Shown here: piece by piece, positions 45,958 to 58,880 of the stretch | Layout: each line of letters begins with the position of its first letter | Numbering within the stretch: the first letter of the stretch is position 1 | DNA from: Conoideocrella luteorostrata | Lineage: Eukaryota > Ascomycota > Sordariomycetes > Hypocreales > Clavicipitaceae | Length of the DNA stretch: 64,000 bases | Assembly: GCA_032433595.1 (NCBI GenBank) | Contig: JASWJB010000130.1 | Coordinates: 45,171-109,170 of the forward strand | Direction: 5' to 3' | Program-made: the position numbers and the translations under genes | The notes under the pieces: generated by a model | What the model was told of the DNA's origin: nothing | What the model saw: only the letters and a program-made list of their open reading frames with translations | Databases searched by the model: none

Positions 45958-46320
45958 CCGTTTTTTGGGCTAATTTTATGTGCGTTGTGTGCGCCGGGCG
46001 ATTCTGCATCGTTTGCGCCAGGTTTCGTGCCGTTTGGCGCGCTGCCCGTCGAGCCCCCTATTGCTGGACGCAGACCAGGACCGCACACACCCACTCACAC
46101 ACCCACTCACTATTGCTTAGAGTATATACATATGCAAGCCTCGCAAAAGGGTTTTACACAAGGCAGTAAGTAAAACGTATTCAATTCATTTCGATCATAA
46201 CTATCCAAGAGAGACAAAGAGAAAGAGAAATGCCACCCGAGCGCGCCGTGTAAAAGAGGCGCGCTGGGGTAGCCACGTGACCTTGTTCGCCATTGCTGCT
46301 CGACGAGGGATTCCAGCACC
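45958..46320. repeat. Inverted D tail and LTR-like end, family 1
   Basis: Reverse D sequence (GCATCGTTTGCGCCAGGTTT) is followed by ACTCAC repeats near 46,090. A family-1 LTR-like 3' part (GAGCGCGCCGTGTAAAAGAG to GAGGGATTCCAGCA) ends about 65 bp from the MFS stop codon. Confidence 0.6.
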
Positions 46321-46380
46321 GTCATCTTCCATCTGCACAGCCTCCAAATGGTTCGGTGTTGTTTTTCCTTGTCTGGCGTT

Positions 46381-47738
46381 TCAGCGAGAGCCGTTGACTT
46401 CAGTCCATTTGGCCGCGCAGATAAAGAGACTCGCACACATGGTGACCACACCCGCCCAGATCTGTGCTTTAAGGAAGCCTCCATTGTCACTTTGGATCAA
46501 AACACCCGCCAATGGCGGTCCTGCCAATGATGCGAATGCTATAAGACTATCCACCATGCCGAAACGAACACCTAGCTTGCTCAAGTCCGTGGTTAATGAT
46601 GCGCATCCGCTGACAAACACTATTGGAGGTATACATAGTTAGTTAATCTTGGAGGTATAATCGGCAGGGCTCGCTCGCTTATAAGACGTAATCGAATAAT
46701 AGGGCAAGCGAAAGGGAAAGAAAAATAGAAAGGGTATAATATATACTAACTTCCTTGAACCGCGCCGGTGGCAATTCCGTAAAAAACAGAATACACGTAG
46801 AGACCACTAACGCTGCGAACGGCAATCCAGACAAATAACATGGTAGCGAGGAATATCGTCGATACGATCAAGGAGAGCAGTGAGCCAAAGTATTTGTCGG
46901 CAAAGAATCCAAGAATTGGTCGTACTGGGATGCCGATACCACTAATAATAACAAGCAAGTTCGCAGCTTCCTTTGGAGAGAGGCCGCGCAAGGTCGCATA
47001 TGTGTTTATAAAGAAGAAGCAAAAATATACCGCTGTAAATATCAGAAATACGCCAATCGTGAAAAGGACATATGTAGGCTCCGTGAATGCCTTCCATTCG
47101 ACAATTGGACCTGTCTTGCGCGGTGGAAGGCGTGGCCGAAAGACAAGGATAATAATAACTGCGAACGCTAGAGCAATATAGCCTTGTACCCGGACTGCGC
47201 TAGAAAATCCAATGGTCTCCTGAAGATGTTGAATGACCAAGGAGAACAGTATGCTGCCTGTGCCGCTCCCAGAAGCAGCTAATCCTATGGCAAATGCTTT
47301 CCTTTCCTTCCAGTATGAGCCGACTACAGCCATGGATGGCACATAGCAGGCACCCATACCGATACCGGTACATAGGCCTTGCGCAAGGAATATCTGCCAG
47401 TACTCGGTCGCCAAGCTTGTTGTAAAGGTTCCAAGCACGATTAACACACAGCCTACCGCGGCTGCGTGCTGAGCGTAGCCCGCGTCGGCAGCGCGGCCGG
47501 CAAAGGTTCCTAAAAAGAAGGTAAGGAAAACTTGTACGGATCCAATCCAGGCAACTTGCGACTCGGGTAATGATAGTGCGGTTGTATAATGAAGCTGATA
47601 GACGCCAAATGAAGCGGAATATCCCCATGACAAAGCATTGATAAGATGACTTGCGAGGATCTGAAGCCAGGCCTGAACGCCGCCATCAGGAGGCGGACCG
47701 GGCTCTTCCTGGATCAAGCGGAAAAAATTAAATAGCAT
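46381..47738 (-). CDS. Major facilitator superfamily transporter, monocarboxylate-porter (MCT)-like
   Basis: The protein is 408 aa in two exons: 47,738-46,751 and 46,619-46,381. The 131 bp intron is GTTAGT...AATAG, joining AVQGM-FVSGCASLTTDLSK. The N-terminal PPPDGGVQAWLQ is the hallmark of fungal MCT-like MFS proteins. About 11-12 hydrophobic segments are visible, with GRAADAG after TM2 and SYWKERKAFAIGLAASGSG in TM4-5. The family moves monocarboxylates, related small acids, siderophores or metabolites across the plasma membrane; the substrate here is unknown. The C-terminus ends soon after the last membrane segment, a little shorter than usual. It is isolated between repeats, with no metabolic partner beside it. 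Confidence 0.88.
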
Positions 47739-47754
47739 GGCGCGGATCCTTCTG

Positions 47755-48110
47755 TCATAGCAGAGAGAGAAAAATTAATACGGGAGTGAAAGTGAGAAGA
47801 ATACATCTGTTCTGTTGGTTTCTTCCATCAAGCCCAACAGAAAGCACGGAGCAGGTCACGTGGCTACTGTTGTATAAGGTCACGTGGCTACCCTGGCGCG
47901 CCTCATTTATACGCCGCACGGATTTTGCTGCACCGTGGTTTCGCCGTTTGAAGGCCCTTTTGCAAGGCTTTTGGCAAGGCTTATACATGTTGCTCTGATG
48001 GCGGTGAGGAGTGTTGGCTGCATGCCTGCGTGCGTGTGTGGTCCTGTCACAAGTGAGCAGCTATGGAAGTCGGTCTCTAAGGTAGTGGAAAAAAAATGTC
48101 TTTGATTTCT
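47755..48110. repeat. LTR-like and D/LTR repeat fragments, inverted
   Basis: Two copies of GGTCACGTGGCTAC (47,851 and 47,878) and GGCGCGCCTCATTTATACGC match family-1 LTR promoter sequence in reverse. CTTTTGCAAGGCTT and TTATACATGTTGC match the tail seen at 52,150. Confidence 0.5.
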
Positions 48111-48420
48111 ATCTAATTGACGGGAATTCGGCTGCTATTTATCTCTACGATATCCCTCTTCTCGTGCATTTATTCCATTCCATTGATTCTGACGATATCG
48201 TCGATATCGTCCGTTTCCAGTGATGTTGAATTCCTCGTGCGGAGCGCATTCCTCGGCATCGTTCAATTTTGACGATATTGAATGCTTCCGGTCGTACGAT
48301 TCTGTTGAATTTGAACGCTTCCGAAGATGTTGAATAATTCCGGTCGCATTGTGTGTTTTCGGTGATATTGAGTGCATCATTGTGGAATGCTTCCTGTGAC
48401 AGGTCCGGTCAGGGGCTCGG
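48040..48420 (-). repeat. Element with 19 bp minisatellite, inverted copy
   Basis: In reverse complement this matches 55,860-56,215, including the unique part CTATGGAAGTCGG and TTTCTATCTAATTGACGG, and the (ACCGGAAGCGTTCAACATT)-like minisatellite. Confidence 0.65.
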
Positions 48421-48850
48421 CGCGGCATTATCATCATCACCAGCAGCGGCATCAGAATTATCAGGTGACTCTTCCTCTCCCCCGAGTGCTGACAGCAACA
48501 GCGACATCATCATTAGCAGCAGCTGACTCTTCCATCTCCCGAGTGCTGACTTTTTCCCTCTTCGTCAGATTGCCTTGCGATATTTGATAGATCCGAAGCT
48601 TCTTGAACCCCTGTACGCCTTCCGACATTTAAACCTTTCAACGAGCCCGTCAACTGACTTGCAATACCTGATGCTTTTCGCAGCGCTGTATATCTTCCGA
48701 GGAGGACACCAGTCCTCATGATATTCTTCTTTACTCTTAAAAGAAGTAGACCTAAAGGACGTTAGTGTCCTCAGAAAACCGCTTACAGTGTACTCCCTTT
48801 TCCGCTTACAACTCGAGCAAAACAACCCATCCCGCCGGCATGTTTTGCAC
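48420..48850 (-). repeat. Inverted fragments of B, A, core and E
   Basis: Reverse-oriented B motifs (CTCCCGAGTGCTGACTTTTT), one or two A units (48,570-48,690), a core with GAGGACAC/GTGTCCTC arms at 48,706-48,775, and a scrap of E (ACCCATCCCGCCGGCATG). Confidence 0.65.
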
Positions 48851-48907
48851 AAAGTTTGGTTTGGTTTCGTCTCGTGCTATTACTGTTGTGCTGTGTTGTG
48901 TTGTTGC

Positions 48908-49103
48908 TGTTGGAATTGATAGCAAAGGTTCAAGTTTGTTTGCATCCATGGGATGAGCTGTGCTACTGTGATAATGGATGAAGAATCCCCCGTCTGACGG
49001 CCCTGTCCAAATCCCCCTATAGATCCCCCTACAATCTGAGACGATCTAGTCCCGGATTCCTTCCTGCTCTGAAATGCTGCGCAGCGCAAGTGGCAGGCCG
49101 ACA
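48908..49103 (-). mobile_element. LTR, family 3, with adjacent purine tract
   Basis: In minus orientation this 196 bp element runs from TGTCGGCCTGCC to TCAATTCCAACA. It is preceded by AGTTGGGGGCGA (49,115-49,104), a likely polypurine tract, and a stop codon shared with 37,871-37,889. This marks a 3' LTR whose internal region is lost. Confidence 0.6.
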
Positions 49104-49591
49104 TCGCCCCCAACTAGCGCTCTGCCACCCTTAACTAAAGCCCAGCTGCGTATGTGTCCGATAGTATGAGCGAAGGGAACAACAGTTGAAGCGAAATTTC
49201 GCGCGGGAAAGGATGCGAGTTGGCAGCGGTTGTTGCAGGTTGGAGAAGTGATGGTCAGCTTACTCAGCTTACTCCAACTGTCGGCGTGGTTCAGTTACGG
49301 CTAAAGCCGAGAGCTAGCACCATGACTATGCCCCACTAGGTACCTTGATAATCCCCTGACGGAGTTCAAAGAAGAACAATGATTGGGTTGTGGGCGGTGA
49401 GGGCTGGGCGGGAGTGGCTGGGCGGAAATGGCTGGGCGGAAATGGCTGAGCGCCTGGCGCTCCCCAATTGGGACAAGCAAGTGAGGACTGCTGACAACTG
49501 GACCACTGTTGCTCCGCTTCGCGCATAATCATGACGTTTTTTTTGGATGATATTAATAGAATGTCTACTCTCTAATGTTCTGAGAGGAGTC
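49104..49591. other. Intergenic region upstream of the carboxylesterase
   Basis: A ~14 bp minisatellite (GGCTGGGCGGAAAT, about four copies) lies at 49,406-49,448. A retroelement remnant lies at 49,104-49,140. Otherwise no feature. Confidence 0.5.
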
Positions 49592-49599
49592 TATATAAA
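49592..49599 (+). promoter_or_regulatory. TATA-like box of the carboxylesterase
   Basis: TATATAAA lies 83-90 bp upstream of the ATG at 49,682. Confidence 0.5.
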
Positions 49600-49681
49600 T
49601 GTGGCGTACGATGGTGCTTATCACAAGAGAGTGGTAACTCTTACTTGATCCTTTCTCATTCGCGTTAACAATACCACTGAT

Positions 49682-51726
<2,045 letters not shown>

Positions 51727-52010
51727 GTATAGATCCGGTGGCTTTTATATCGGGTATGGTTCTAGTTAGATGCGAAGACCGTCGTAGGAAGAACGCCTGT
51801 GGGTAAGATTTGTCTGTTGAACTTTAGACACGGACTGCCATGTATATAGTCTGCTATACAATCCGAAAAGTACATGCCAAGATGAATAATTCGCTTCCTC
51901 TCAATGACCAATATTCTTTCGAGTACAATATCATGTCGCAGTCTCTTTGACCGCGACAGGGTTTGATTCCACAATCATAAGCCCAAAGCGTTTTATGCTC
52001 CAAATCCGCT
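51727..52010. other. Intergenic, 3' of the carboxylesterase
   Basis: No feature recognised; presumed 3' UTR and spacer. Confidence 0.3.
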
Positions 52011-52079
52011 CCAACTATGCTCGCCGTGACATCAACTCGGCCGCGCCCTGGCCAACAGCCATTGCCACTGCCACATGTC

Positions 52080-52490
52080 CAACCCGGCTTGATTGGCCGC
52101 GCAGCCGCGCGGATTTTGCCGCACTATAGTTTCGCTGTTTGTAAGACCTTTTGCAAGGCTTGTACATGCATATACTCTAAGCAATAGTGAGTGGGTGTGT
52201 GCGGTCTTGGTCTGCGTCGAGCAATAGGGGGCTCGACAGGCAGCGCGCCAAACGGCACGAAACCTGGCGCAAAAGACTCGCACAAACGCAGCGATCACAA
52301 TGCAGCGAAAAGAATGGCGAAACAAGGCGCTCCCGGGGCGCGCGGCAACTCTGCGGCGGGCAGCGCACAAAGTGCCGGCTTTTCAGGTCGGGTTGTGAGC
52401 AGAAAAAGGACAAGACTGTAGGCAAGAAAAGGAGGAGGCTGTGGGCCGTTTTCCCAAGACTAAGACTACGTCACTTACAGTCATTACTCT
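52080..52490 (+). repeat. D-type tail, E block and partial core
   Basis: GTGGGTGTGTGCGGTC, then ACGAAACCTGGCGCAAAAGA, then E (GCGGCAACTCTGCGGCGGGC) and a core start (ACTACGTCACTTACAGTCAT). The core is cut at about 52,497 and joins A units. Confidence 0.7.
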
Positions 52491-52496
52491 CTACTT

Positions 52497-53720
52497 AAAT
52501 ATTGCAACTCGACCTGACGAAGACGTTGAAAGGCTTAAATATCGGAAGACGCTGCAAGAAGCTCGTTGGAAGGTATAAATCTCGGATGACGTAAGGATTC
52601 TCAAGAAGCATCGGACATCGCGGGTCAATCTGACGAGCTTGTTGAAAAGGCTCAAATGTCGGAACGTACAGGCTCTGCAAGAGGCATAGGGTATCGCAGG
52701 TCAATCCGACGAGCTTGTTAAAAGGCACAAACGTCGGAAGACGTACACTGCAAGAAGCATTAGACATGGCAAGTCAATCTGAACCAGACAATGAAGGGGC
52801 ATTACACTTCGCAGGTCAATCTGACGAGCTCGTTGAAAAGGTTTAAATCTCAGAAGACGTACAATCATAAAATACCGCAAGTCGATCTGACGAAGACGCT
52901 GAAAAGGCTTCAATCTTGGCAGACGTACAGACTGCAAGGAGCTCATTGAAAGGCTCAAATAACGGAAGACGCACGAGCTGCAAGAGGCGTCGGATACCGC
53001 AGGTTAATCTGACATGCCTGTAAAAAAAGCTTAAATCTCGGAAGACGTACAAGCAAGAAATACCGCAAGTCGGTCTGACGAAGACGCTGAAAAGCTTAAA
53101 TTTCAGACGACGTACGGGCTGCAAGAAGCATCAGATATCGCAGGTTCATCTGACGAGCTCTTTGAAAGGCTCAAATCTGGGAAGACGTACAGGCTGCAAG
53201 AGGCATTCGATATCGCAAGTTGATCAGATGTGCTCGCTGAAGAGGTTTAAATGTCGGGAGACGTACCAGCTTTACGTATCGCAAGTTGATCTGGCGAGCT
53301 TGTTGAAAGGCTCAGATCTCGAAACGTCCAGGCGCCACAAATGGCATCTAGTGTATCGCAAGTTAAGCTGACGAGCTCTCAAAAGTTTCGATTCCCGGAA
53401 GACGTACAGGTATTACATATCGCAAGGCAGCTGACGAAGACGATGAAACGGTTCAAATCTCGGAAGGCGTACAGATATCCGATATCGCAGGTCGATCCGA
53501 CGGGCTTATTGAAACGTTGGAATGTCAGACAACGTACAGTCTGCAAGAAGCACTAGGTATTACAAGTCAGTTAATAAGCTTGTTTAAAAGTTCAAATATC
53601 GGAAGACATACAGCGCACAAATCATCAGACATTATACGTTAATCTGGCGAGCTCGTTGAAAGGTGCAGGCGCTACAGGAAGCATCGGATCTGGCCAGTCG
53701 ATACAAAGACGATGATGATG
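52497..53720 (+). repeat. Block A array (~75 bp units)
   Basis: About 16 degenerate units with the standard motifs. Confidence 0.85.
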
Positions 53721-54455
53721 TTGAAGTTACGATGATGGCGGTGGCCACAGGTCAGGGCTCCAGTCGGGAAGCCAGTCACGGTAGCAGCGGCCGGGAGACA
53801 GAAAAGTCAGCTGACGTTGATGATGATGCCCTTGCTGCAGATGTGGATGATGCTGCCAACGCATGAAATGTCGCTGCTGCTGCTGGTGCTGATGGCTACT
53901 GGTCTGGATTCCGGTCGGGATTCTGGTCACGATTGTAGCGGTCGGGAGGGCAAAGGTCAACCGATAAAGATGATGATAATGATGATGCCGCTGCCGCTGC
54001 CGCTGATGATGATGATGCTGCTGCTCCTGATGATGTGGATGCCGCTCCTGCTAATGGCCACAGGTCAGGATTCCGGTCAGGATTCTGGTCACGATATTGG
54101 CGGTCGGGAGAGGGAAAAGTCGGACGCTGCAGCCGCTGCTGCTGAGGATGTTTGCTGCACACGTAAGAAATGTCGCTGCTGCTGATGATGGTGATGCCGC
54201 CGCCGCTGCTAATGATGTTGCTGCTGATGCCGCTGCTGCTGTCAGCACTTGGAAGAGGGGAAACGTTAGCACTCGGGAGAGGGAGAAAGTCAACACTCAC
54301 GAAAGAGAAGTGCTAGCTGCTGATGCAACTGCCGCCGCTGATGATGATGAAGCCACTGATGATGCCGCGGCCAATGCCGCAGCTGATGTCGCCGCTGCTG
54401 ATAATGCCGCTGCTGCTGCTGATGCTGATGCCCACGAAAGAACAGCAGCGCCTCA
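53700..54455 (+). repeat. Block B
   Basis: GATGATGATG/CCGCTGCCGCTG tracts with GGCCACAGGTCAGGATTCCG and GTCAGCACTTGGAAGAGGGG. Confidence 0.8.
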
Positions 54456-55110
54456 AGGTGCAATAAAGCAGGGCTTGCCCGGTCGGGGGACCAGCGAGCG
54501 ATACAGGGCAGGCAGGTAACACAAGAGTGGCACAACAGCACCACAATAACCAGGCCATAAGATGCAGAGAAAGCGAATGCATAGGATGGAGAAAAACGCA
54601 GCGCATAAGTTAAAATACGAAAAAAAGCCTAAAAAGTCACACCTAGTGTGTAATCTACGAAAAACCCGCCCACTTAGTAAGCAGAGGAGCAACATGCGAT
54701 ATGCAGCATAGAGTACAGCAACACAACAAGACAAACTCAAACCTAGTGCAAAAGATACACAAGAGCCTAGTGCATAATGTATACTATAACGCAGGTCGCG
54801 AAACAAATCACCTGGTGCGTAATCTACGAAACACCTGCTCGGTCGGGAATCCAGCCATCAGGGCTTGTCAGCAACCCGCAGCACAGCACCAGCAACGCCA
54901 CAATCAGCGCCCAAGATAAGACAATACCTAGGAAAAAAGATGCATAAAGGCCAAGCGTATATAATTCAATCGAAAGCAAGGCACAGAACGAAATACCTGG
55001 CGTCTAATTCGCTAAGAGCCACAACTCGGCCACCAGCGCACGTCACAGGCCCAAAACTGGCGCAAAAGACTCGCAAGAACGCAGAGATTACGATGCAGTG
55101 AAAAAAATGG
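54455..55110 (+). repeat. Block C/D
   Basis: GGTCGGGGGACCAGCGAGCG, then three tandem ~180 bp units (AGTGCAAAAGATACACAAGA; AACGAAATACCTGGCGTCTA). Confidence 0.75.
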
Positions 55111-55350
55111 CGCCAAGAGTCGCTACCGGCGCGCCTGGCAACTCTGCGGCGGGCAGTGCACAAAATGCCGGCGGGATGGGTGGTTTTTTCGTTCAGGTTA
55201 TGAGAAAAAGGAGAAGACGGTGAGTGGGAAAAGGAAGACTGTGGGCCGTCTCGTTGAGACTTGGACTACGTCTTCTAAGTAGTTACTCTGTTCTTTACTC
55301 TGTAAGTAGAGTCAACAATATGAAGATTGTCTAAGTCTAAACGAGACAAA
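55110..55350 (+). repeat. Block E plus hairpin core
   Basis: E (GCAACTCTGCGGCGGGCAGT) is followed by a core with arms CGTCTCGTTGAGACTTGGAC and GTCTAAGTCTAAACGAGAC (55,246-55,349). Confidence 0.75.
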
Positions 55351-56930
55351 GACATACACGCTACAAGGAGCCTGTTAAAGGGTTTGAATGTTGGAAGACG
55401 TACAGGCTGCAAGGAGTTCTTTGAACGGTTTGAATCTCGGGGGACGTATGGGCTGTAAGAAGCATCGGATCTCGTAGGTCAATCTAACAAGATCGTTGAA
55501 ATGCTTAAATATCGGAAAACGTATAGGCTGCAAGGAGCTCGTTGAAAGGGTTTAATCTCGGAAGACGTACACTGCAAGAAGCATCAGGCATTGCAAGTCA
55601 GTTAACGAGCTTATGGAAAGGCTTGAATCGAGGAAGACGTACAGGCTGCAAGCAGTTCATTGAAAGGTTTCAATCTCGGAAGACGTACGGACGATGCAAG
55701 AGGCATCAGCTATCGCAGGTTATTAATCTGACGAGCTTATTGAAAGGCTCAATTCTCGGAACGTACAGGCGCTGCGAGAAGCATCAGACCGCGGGTCAAT
55801 GTGACGAGCTTGTTGAAGAGGCTCCAATCTCGGGAGACGAGCAGGCATCTAATACCACAGGTCAATCTAACGGTGTCACAGGAAACATTCAACATCACCG
55901 ATAACGTACAATGCTACCGGAAGCGCTCAACATTACCGGAAGCATTCAATATCATCGGAAACGTAAGATACCAACGGAAGCGTATCACTGGAAGCGTTCA
56001 ACCTCGCCGGAAGCGGACGATCTCGCCGGAAGCGGACGATCTCGCCGGAAGATGACGATATTGTCGGAAGCAATAGAATATAATGAATTCAGAAAAACAC
56101 TAACCTTGCAGAGATAAATAGTAGTCAAATTCACCGTCAATTAGATAGAAATCATGGACAATTTTCCACTGCTTTGGAGACCCGACTTCCATAGCCGCTG
56201 ACGTGTGACAAACGAGCTCATTGAAAGGTTCGGGCGCTGCGAGAAGCATTAGATCACAGGTCAATTTGACCCAGTTTGTTTAAAAGACTTACATCTCGGA
56301 ACGTACACGCTCTGCAAGAAGAATTGGATCTCGCAGATCAATCTGACAAGCTTGTTGAAAGGCTCAAATCTCAGAAGACGTATAGCTTGCAAGACGCATT
56401 CGATATGGCAAGTCGATCTGGAGAGCTCGCTGTAGAGGTTTAAATGTCGGAATGTACAGGCGTTGCGAGAAGCATCGGATCGCGGGTCAATCGAACGGGT
56501 CTGTTAAAAAAGCTCGAATCTCGGGAGACGTACAGGCAACTATTATCGCAGGTTAATATAACGAGTTTGTTGAAAGGCTTAAATCGAGAAAGACGTACAG
56601 GCTCTGCAAGAAGCATTGGATACCGCAGCTCAATCTGACGAGTTTTTTGGAAGGCTTAAATCTCGGAATGTATAGGCGCTTTCGAAACATACATATCGCA
56701 AGTCAATCTGATGAGCTCGTTGAAAAGGTTCAAATCTCGGGAGACGTACAGGTAACTGATATCGCAGGTCAATCTGACGAACTCGTTCAAAGGTTCAATT
56801 CTCGGAAGACGTACAAGTATTATATATCGCAAGTCGACCTGACGAGCTCGTTGGAAGGTTCAGGCGCTGCAGGAAGCATCGGATCTCGCAAGTTCAATCC
56901 GAAGTCGATGAAGATGTTCGAGATACGATG
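55350..56930 (+). repeat. Block A array split by the 19 bp minisatellite element
   Basis: A units lie at 55,350-55,870 and 56,215-56,930. Between them, 55,870-56,215 is the plus-strand copy of the element at 48,040-48,420, with nine ~19 bp units such as GCCGGAAGCGGACGATCTC. Confidence 0.8.
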
Positions 56931-57330
56931 GTGGTGGTGGTGTCCATAGGTCAGGATTCTAGTCAAGAAGACGGTCAGGAAGACTGTAACAATAGGAGCG
57001 GTCGGGATAGGGGATAAGCCATCACTCAGAGGAGGGAAACGTTATCTATTGAGGATGATACCGCTGCTACCGCTGCTGCTGTTGATGATGATGATGCCGC
57101 CGCCGATGCTGCTGCTCCCGATGATGGCCACAGGTCAGGATTCTGGTCGGGAGAGTAGCGGTCGGGAGGGGGGAAAGGCAGCTGATAATGATGATCATGA
57201 CGAAGATGATGATGATGATGATGACGATGCCGCTGCCGTTGATGATGATAATGCCGCTGCTGCTGATGAGGATGATGATGCTACTGATGATGATGCTGCT
57301 CACGCAAGAGCATCAGCGCCCGGGGTACAG
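56920..57330 (+). repeat. Block B
   Basis: GATGATGATG/GCTGCTGCTG tracts and CCACAGGTCAGGATTCTGGT. Confidence 0.8.
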
Positions 57331-58025
57331 TAAAGTAGGGCTTGCTCGGTCGGCGGACCATCGAGCGATACGAGGCTGGTAGGTAACACAAGAGAAACAC
57401 ACGGCACAACAATAACCAGGGCACAAGATAAGATAATTTCTGGTGCAAAAGATGCAGAATAGGCCAGAAAGCAAAGGTGCAATAAAAATTAGGGCGTAAA
57501 ATAAAACGCCTGGTGTGCAACCTACGAGAAACCTGCTTGGTCGGGAATCCAGAAGCCAGTTTATAAGCGCAATAACACACCACACCACACAACACAATAG
57601 TAATGCTACGGGACAAACCAAACCTGGCGCAAAAGATGCATAAAATTCCAGTGCACAAGGTGCTATTAAAATCAGGGCGTAAAAAGCAGGGCGTAAAATA
57701 AAAACCTGGCGCGCAATCTACGAATAACCCGCTCAGTCGGGAATCAGCGATCAGGGAGCCCGCGAGTAGCATGCAGCATAACCCAACCAACAGCACCACA
57801 ACCAGCACACCAGATGAAACAAAACCCGGCGCAAAAGATGCAAAGAAGCCCAGCGCACGAGCTATAGTAGAAAGCAAGGCATAAAACAAAACACCAGGCG
57901 TGCAATCGGCTAAAATAATTGCGCGGCTCGCACCAACTGCCACAACTCGACGACCAGCGCCTGTAGCGGGCCCAAACCTGACGCAAAAGACTCGCAAGAA
58001 CGCAGAGATGACGATGCAGCTGAAA
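57330..58025 (+). repeat. Block C/D
   Basis: GGGCTTGCTCGGTCGGCGGA, then three to four tandem ~180-200 bp units with GGCGCAAAAGATGCATAAAA and GGTGCAAAAGATGCAGAATA. Confidence 0.75.
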
Positions 58026-58255
58026 TCAGGCCGCTCCCGGCGCGCGCGGCAACTCTGCGGCGGGCAGCGCACAAAATGCCGGCGGGGTGGGTGGTTTTTC
58101 GCTCAGGTTGTGAGAAAAAGGAGAAGAACTGTGGGCCGAAAAAGGAGGAGACAGTAAGCCGTTTTAAGACTAGGACACTGTCCTTATGGTCTACCTCTTT
58201 CTCTCTTGAAAAAAATTAGACCTAAAAGACGAAGTGTCCTAGTCTTAGAGAATTG
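58025..58255 (+). repeat. Block E plus hairpin core
   Basis: E (GCGGCAACTCTGCGGCGGGC) and a core with a 14 bp perfect arm pair AAGACTAGGACACT/AGTGTCCTAGTCTT (58,167-58,246), plus GGTCTA/TAGACC inside. Confidence 0.8.
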
Positions 58256-58880
58256 AGGGAAATTGGGAGGCCGTGGTAGTCGCTGTTTACGGTCGCGTTG
58301 GGGCGGTGTGCGGGGATATCGCCGATGGGGGAGCGTGTCGTGCATGCATGCCGGCGCAGTAATGGCTTATTCTTTAGGTGCGGTGCGAGCCAATGGTTAA
58401 CCGCTCAAAGTAGGCCATGGATGGTGTGCAGGCTCGTCTGCCCGTTGTTGGAGGAGGGTGGTCGGCACGTGTTTGGAGTTGGAGGAGTGGAGATGGGAGG
58501 GGATACCCCTTGCATGACCCAAAGTCGGCGGAACCATGGTCGACCGACCTAGGAAGAACGTCGCGAACTGGGCAAGCTCGCTTGTTGAGTCAAACAGTTC
58601 CGTTATTCCATGTAAATGGCCATCCTGTATCAAATCATTCACACGTTTTTGCCACGCTTTGGTAGTTCGTTCCCGGAACGTTATCGAGCATTGTGAAGGC
58701 GGGGCGGCGGCTGCGGAAAGGTACTTAACCCCGAACAACCCCGAACAACCCCGCTTCCATCAAGCGTCTTGCTCACCTTCCTCCACTTACCAACTGCGGG
58801 TGAAGTAAAGCCACTCTCATCATTGAAGAGAACCTCTGCCAGTGTCAAATAATTATCAAATCTTCAACGGGAAAAAAAAA
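58256..58880. other. Unique intergenic DNA upstream of the phosphotransferase
   Basis: A minus-strand frame at 58,738-58,397 is open for 113 codons with mixed composition (for example KAWQKRVNDLIQDGHLHGIT). I recognise no family, and it has no clear start context or introns. Two tandem CCGAACAACC copies lie at 58,733-58,752. A gene fragment is possible but unproven. Confidence 0.3.

Noticed and set aside
58397..58738. 113-codon minus-strand frame upstream of the APH-like gene
   Set aside because: Composition is not obviously artefactual, but no family, start context or conserved motif could be identified, so it is mentioned only as a possibility.
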